Source: Eopsaltria australis (Eukaryota > Chordata > Aves > Passeriformes > Petroicidae). Taken from it: a stretch of 64,000 nt of DNA. The stretch lies in the NCBI GenBank assembly GCA_034509425.1, contig JAVTVJ010000853.1, positions 62,001-126,000 on the forward strand, read 5' to 3'. This document shows, piece after piece, positions 58,201-64,000 of the stretch. The translations under genes were made by a program, and so were the position numbers. The notes below the pieces were generated by a model that did not search any database, had not been told where the DNA came from, and saw only the letters and a program-made list of their open reading frames with translations. How positions within the stretch are numbered: position 1 is the stretch's first letter; every line of letters starts with the position of its first letter.

Positions 58201-61200
58201 AGTAGCATGCTTTTGATAATCTAAATAAATAAATGATTAACTAATAGTAAAAAACTTGACCCATACAGATGCAAAGTAGCTTAAATTGTAGAAAATATTC
58301 AGTGCTTGCTGGATCTTGGTGTTACAGGCTGCCTGTTGTCTCTGTGGCCTCAAAAAACCCACCACAGATTCTACAATTTTCAAAAGTACCTTCATCTAAT
58401 CAGTGCTGCATGTGGTGGCGTCTCCATTACTCTCCTCATGAGAATTTGTACATGATGTCCTGGTAGACATCCTGTTGTCCACCAGCCAGCAAGTGCTCAT
58501 GCAGGGCATATAAATAATCCTAAAACATGAGAAAACTTGAAAGTATATTAAAACTTTAACACCCTTGTCTGGTTTCTGTGCAAATGAGCTGTGCACGGTC
58601 CATTGTAATGATGTCCCAAGGTTCATTCTAATATCTAAGATACTTTATCTTCAATATAAAAGATGGACAACATCAGGACTATCTGCACACCAAGTACCTT
58701 GGCTCCGTCTGTGCATCCTGAATATTGAAGTCCCTCTCAGGATGAGCCTGAAGTTGTAATCCTACAACTTCACCCCTGGAAGGAACTGCCACAGAGAGGG
58801 TGAAATTCAGGCACCTCACAGTCTGAAGACTGGGCAGTCCATCTGAAGTAGTCATCTAAGCAAATATTCACCAGAGGGAATCCAGTGGAACAAAACATAA
58901 GCTAGTTGTCTAGATTCTTCACAGCCGGTGGAGAGAAACAGATTACCTCTGGCTTCAAGGCAGATGTCTAAAACCATTAACTGTGTCATTTTATGGAGGT
59001 GCTTTATTCCTTCCTTTGCCTATAAAAATATTCTAAATAATTAACTCTGATACAGATGATTATCATATAGATGTCTAAAATTAGATAAACTGACTATTGC
59101 TGTTGTCAGGCCTCATGAACAAGGATGACAAGGGAGCCCTGGTGTGTTTCTTGTTTACTAACTTGCTCTAAACACACCTGCACCATCATTAAGCCATCCC
59201 TGAGAGTCCCCAAGCAGTAACATGAATAGGGACAATATCTCACTTAACCTAAAACCTAATCTCCAAACTGCCTGTGCACAGCAGTGCAGTAGTACAACAA
59301 TCCTTGAGAGTGGATAACCTCAAATACCAACCTCCCAGCCTTACCCTCTGCCTTTTCCACCAATCTACATAACGGGAAAGAGATTATTTTCATGTTCAAC
59401 AATCCTTCCAAAATTTGTGATCAAACAGTCTTTTCTGTGCTGTTGAACATCTCTTTGAACTCAGGTAAGTCTGTCAAACCCCCATTCCAAAATATTCAGG
59501 GCTTAGCCTCCTGCTGGGGTTAATGACTGCAGGTTGCCTGAGAAGCTTTGAAGGTCAGGGGGCTGCTCAAACTCGTGTAATCCTCGGAGCTGTGAGACAG
59601 CACTGTTCCACAGAACTCAAGCCATTAGAAACAACTTTATTTAATGTCTCTGTGAATTGCTCTCACACAAATATTTTATAGTTTAAGAAAAAATACCAAC
59701 TATATAAATGAAAGGAATCTAGCAGGTGTTTAGGTAAAGAAGGAAGAGCAATGCAAATGAGGTGTGGCAGACAGTGCATGACATTTTTCAGTGTTGGTTT
59801 ACCAATCAGCTGGAGAAATAAAGGCAGCCATTCTGTGATATTATGTCAATTGGCTCTCAGTTACAGGCATAAAGAGAAAATGGAGGCTTCTAGAAATACA
59901 GGAGTTAGACAGTCTCTAAACACTGGGTATCTTTGAAATAAGAAGTTTGCTTTCAGTGTCTACCAGATCATTTTCAGATCTCTCACCTCCATTAGTCCAC
60001 AAGTCAACAAAACAAACCCATGTATTATCAATGGGTAAATGTAAAATGAGTAAAATGTCTCCATCTGAAACTGTCTTCACACAAACATTTACAATTTGTA
60101 GCAGTCTTTTATATACATTCCACCCATTCCTATCCCTCTCAGCACACAAGGTCAGCCTCTTTATAGGAGTTTCTCTTCCCTTCAAGGTGGTTCTAGATTG
60201 AGAACATTCTCAGTTTTAGATTATCTGCTGTGGTGAACACCTGGCTTTGTAGGACCCTTCATTTTTAAAAAAATTGTATTATTAGCACATTCCTGGTTAG
60301 CACAAATCCACTACTCTCTGTTGTTCTAAGGACTGGAGGTGCATATTTTAAGACATCTTACAGATTTTTTTAAGACAGCAATGGATTGCACTGGCAGCTA
60401 AAAGCAAAGGGAAAAGGCTTCAAGACAGTCTTCATACACACTTGCCCTTGTATTGATTCCTTCCATCTCCCAAGGACTGTAATGTAGTTTCTTAAGCATG
60501 ATCTTTGACTCCTTTCCAGGTCACAGCTTTCTGTAGGATTTGATCCTTTCCTTAAAGGACAAAATATAAGGTATTTTTTGAAAAGAGGGAAATTATCTTC
60601 CAACAACCTGTTGTTTGCTGTGAAAACTATTCTGCTCTTAGCCTGGTTTTATTTATGGTCATGGTAAAGACATTTAATTATCTTTAAATATGTTTTGCAA
60701 ATGATCTTCAGTACACAGGATGCTCACTAAATGCTGTATGTGCAATTGTGCCTCGAGCTGTATTAGATGATGGTGATATTTTATAAATTAAAATGGTTAC
60801 AAAAATAATTTTTGGAGTAATTGTATGCCTAAAAGCTTCCTCATTATCCAGCAGTGGTGCAGCAAAAAGCAGTTTTGTAGGAAATCAGAATTATTTAAGT
60901 GAGAAGATTGAAGTTTGCAGTTGGCCCCTGTGGGTTTATTTGCAAACAGATTTTGTCCAGCACAGCTCTCCAAGCTCCTGGGTGCTGTCCCTGCAGAAAT
61001 ATGGCTTTTTCTCTGTATTCCAGATCTTTATATTACAAGGTGATAAAATGTTCAGGATCTGAAAATGCTTCACAGATAAATAAGTTGTTCAGAGAATTAT
61101 AAACAGCTCCACAGAGGGGAGAGTCCACTGTTGGTGAGTCTCTAACAAGAGCTTTAACACTGAAATATTTGACAGGCTAAAGTCACAACATTTCTACATC

Positions 61201-62699
61201 CCTGGCTATTTACAGATTTCCACGGCACTCAGAAGCATTGTGTTCCAGTAAGACATACTAGATAATTTCCAGTTTTTCTTTTGTTGTCAATGCTTTCTTC
61301 TATTTTGGACAGGGTGTCAGACCTGTCTGCATGTCAGTAAAATGAGGAATCTTGCTGTCCAAAGGGGCAGAGATGAAATAAAGGGAACATTGCTGGTTAA
61401 GTTTCTTTCTCTCTGATACTCCCCTCTTAACAGCAATTTCCTGAAATAGAATTCTTAATTATTCTACCTATTTTTTTCTCAGGAAAGTATTGAAACAAAA
61501 GTGTTTTCCTATCTCGTAATATTATTGAATCATGTAATTTTTTTAAAGAGCTTGCACTATGGAAAGCTTCTCAATAAGTTCCTTAGTGAAAAGAATGAGA
61601 AAACAAAGTATAAATAGGTTATTTTAAATAACATTTTGTTAACAGGCATACTATGTGTTGTTACAAGCATGGAAGAGATACTTTGTCTCTGTAATGTATG
61701 ATATTTCAAGAGAAATTAAATCTCTGATTCAGCGCAATTTTCATGGAAACCACATCTTCTGAAAGGAAAGTTATTCTATTTCTCAGGTGTTTAATGCCTA
61801 AAACATTCCTCTAACTTGAGTATTTATGTAGGTGACATTTTTATATCAGAACATTCTGCAGGCTGTAATGCCTTTTTTCAAACTGCACATTTTCAATACA
61901 TTGGAGTGAAATTTGGTATTTTCTTAGCCTTAAATCAGTATCTTAATCAACTTCTATTTTTGCTCCCATGATCAGAGAAAATATTTTACTTCTCTGCTAT
62001 GACAAGCAGCAAGGTGAAGGAATAGAGAGGAGATGTCCCTGTACTGAAGGCAGAGCACTTCCGTACAAATGCAGTTACTAAAGTTAACATACAAACTGAG
62101 CTTTTGTATAGGGATAAAAAAAGAAGAAAAATTAATAAATTTTATATTTATGAGGACTTTTAAAGAATAGTACTACCTCTTTGGTAATGTAAGATAATAT
62201 TAGATCTACATGGCATACAGCAACATATAGAAATGTCTTACACGACCAATATTTTGTTAATTGCATATTAAAAATCAACTAGATTTCTAAAAATGTGCTA
62301 TTTCAAGATCACTAATCTGTTCCACTACATTCAGCTGCCTCAATGCAGGAAATACATATTCTCTTAATTTAAGGGGAAGAAATATGCCTCACTGCATGTG
62401 TTGAAACAAGTGAAGGGAAGGACAATGTCAGCTGTGTGTGCAGGCAGCCACCTTAGAGTAATATAAAGATACTGTGCACGTAAAAGGAGGATCAGCTGTG
62501 AGCTGCAGGGCACAGACCCCACTCAAAGGCTGAGCCTGCACCTCCCCAGAGTCCCCTCTGCCAGGTCCAGGGCAGGGAATTGTGCCAGGTTCCCTGAGGA
62601 GCTTCAGTGTCCTGGGAAGAGTGTGCAGATCCCTTCTGCTGTGACAGTCTCTGCTGGGGAACCTGTCATTTAAACAACCAGCAGAGGTGGGTGTAGGCT

Positions 62700-62765
62700 G
62701 CTCAAAGCAGATTAGTGGCAGATCCAGGATGAAAATTTGACTCCCCTCAGTCTCAGGAGGCCACC
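62700..62765 (-). mobile_element. Possible MIR-like core SINE remnant
   Basis: 'agattagtggcagatccaggatgaaaatttgactcccctcag' resembles the inverted MIR core ('agtaagtggcagagccgggattcgaacccaggcagtctgactcc') with several mismatches. Too short and diverged to be sure. Confidence 0.3.
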
Positions 62766-64000
62766 TCAGTTACTCTGAAGCCTCTGCTCCCCTGCTGCTG
62801 CACACAGAACAGAGCTGCTAAAGTGCTGAGGTTTCTCAGTTTTCACTGCTTTTGGCATGGGATGTGCTGCAGTGGCTCGGTATCATGTTTAAGACTGAGT
62901 TTCCAGGACCAATTCAGAGAGATTGAGATTTCTAAATAATCCTTTCCTTGGAAGTGCCTGTAATTTAAAACTCCCTTAGCATGCTTTTCTCTCATAAAAG
63001 AATCTTTCTGATTCATGTCACTCTTATTTGTGGCCTGAGGATTTTGCTGGAATCCCATCTGCTTTTTCTGTGCCATCATTCCTAGAAGAGGTTTTATGAA
63101 TATGCTCTTGCTCAAGGAGCACTTTGATTTATTATCCTGTTGCAATTAGATATCAAAAATACATTTGCATTAAGTGCAGATTCAGCAATTACTTGATAGT
63201 CCAAATATAAAAAAAATTAAAAAGAATTGTACCAGCAGCAGTTAGATAAGGACTTGCACCAAAATATTTACCTTGTCTGCTTTCACATTTGAAGTGATCA
63301 GGGAAAATGATATATTGAGTTTATTTCTTCTCTGTCACCTGAGATATGTCATCTGACCTTTAGCTGGGGCTGATGAACAGAGGAGTCAGCTGATGCAGTA
63401 GCCTGGTGTTTCATTATCTGCTGCCTCTGAAGGACCTAACTCTTATCCAGCACAGGTCACAGTGTGGTGACTTCAGCTAAGCCTCATGGGGATAACAGCC
63501 TGTCACTCATATCTACTGTGGCCTTTGCTTCAAAAACACCAGGATCAAACAAGTTTAAGGAAGGCATTAATTTCCAGATGAGCTGAGGAAATTGGGTTGA
63601 TAGCTTGAGTTTAACATAGCAAATGAGCTCCTTACCATAATCTTTTTACTGGCCAGCAAAAAAATTGTAGTTAATATCAATGAGCATTTATATAAACTTT
63701 TACAATGTGACATTTAGTGCAAAAAGCAAACAATAGGTTTTGAGGCCAAATATAATCTTTAGTCAACCAAGAGATATTTTTTCTGGTGACTATTTCAGCT
63801 CCTCTCTGATACTACATGAAAAAGAAGTGCAATTTCTCTTTACTGTGAAATGATATTTGATCTTAATTTTGGTAAGAAAGTAAATATTTCCATCCCCAAG
63901 GACCATCGTGATACAAACAGCCCAGATGTTAGAGCATCAGTGTCTCTCATCTATTGCAGATTAAACATCCTTATATTTTTATTGTGTAAATATTCTCCTT
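62766..64000. other. No gene recognised to window end
   Basis: Unassigned DNA. The 100-codon ORF at 62843-63145 (-) has no recognisable domain. Confidence 0.45.

Larger units (their letters stand above)
51623..62699. other. No gene recognised over about 11 kb; small simple repeats only
   Basis: The largest block without a named gene or transposon. It contains a GTTGTTGTG repeat at 52052-52075, A16 runs at 52819-52834 and 55235-55250, and a GT run near 54565. Many 60-113-codon ORFs occur on both strands at the density expected by chance; none has a recognisable domain, and I see no convincing donor-acceptor-bounded exons. Octamer-like ATGCAAAT at 59751-59758. Confidence 0.45.

Noticed and set aside
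1..64000. CRISPR array, prophage, operon or other prokaryotic system
   Set aside because: The transposon content is avian, no spaced identical repeats of CRISPR type occur, and there are no dense co-directional ORFs.

Overview
The window looks like a piece of bird nuclear genome, most likely a songbird (passerine). The evidence is many 5'-truncated CR1 LINE copies ending in the typical ATTCTATGATTCT-like tail, a SINE with a tRNA-Ile-like head joined to a CR1 tail (the architecture I know from zebra finch TguSINE1), and at least one avian-style solo LTR. The sequence is AT-rich, has no CpG-island-like stretch, and has no open reading frame that reads like a host protein. I see no exon, rRNA, functional tRNA, CRISPR array or operon. 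I read it as intergenic or deep intronic DNA.

Layout. 40-305: CR1 fragment (-) that has lost its reverse transcriptase. 3.4 kb: ancient CR1/L3-like tail (-). 4.1-4.4 kb: younger CR1 3' end (+). 5.2-5.7 kb: possible LTR end or transcript end with a splice pair and an AATAAA. 6.38-6.71 kb: solo LTR (+). 9.46-9.60 kb: tRNA-Ile/CR1 SINE (-). 13.85-16.77 kb: a very old CR1 (+) that keeps pieces from the ORF1 esterase-like end to the 3' tail, split by about 0.93 kb of other DNA. 18.8-19.1, 21.5-22.06, 26.25-26.95 and 27.8-28.16 kb: further CR1 pieces. 34.5-35.85 kb: a decayed hAT-superfamily DNA transposase gene (+), readable only by changing frame. 38.551-38.895 kb: an unbroken 345-base pyrimidine tract. 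39.66-41.66 kb: another old CR1 (+) interrupted by about 1.1 kb. 45.06, 47.70 and 51.58 kb: CR1 pieces (-). The remainder is single-copy-looking DNA with small repeats, hairpins and a few stretches that resemble conserved non-coding elements by texture only.

No genes work together here. The interest lies in the transposon record: elements of clearly different age, a SINE sharing its tail with a CR1 copy in the same window, nested or split fossils, and a hAT fossil. Family assignments rest on recalled consensus sequences, not on a search. I did not find an undescribed functional system.
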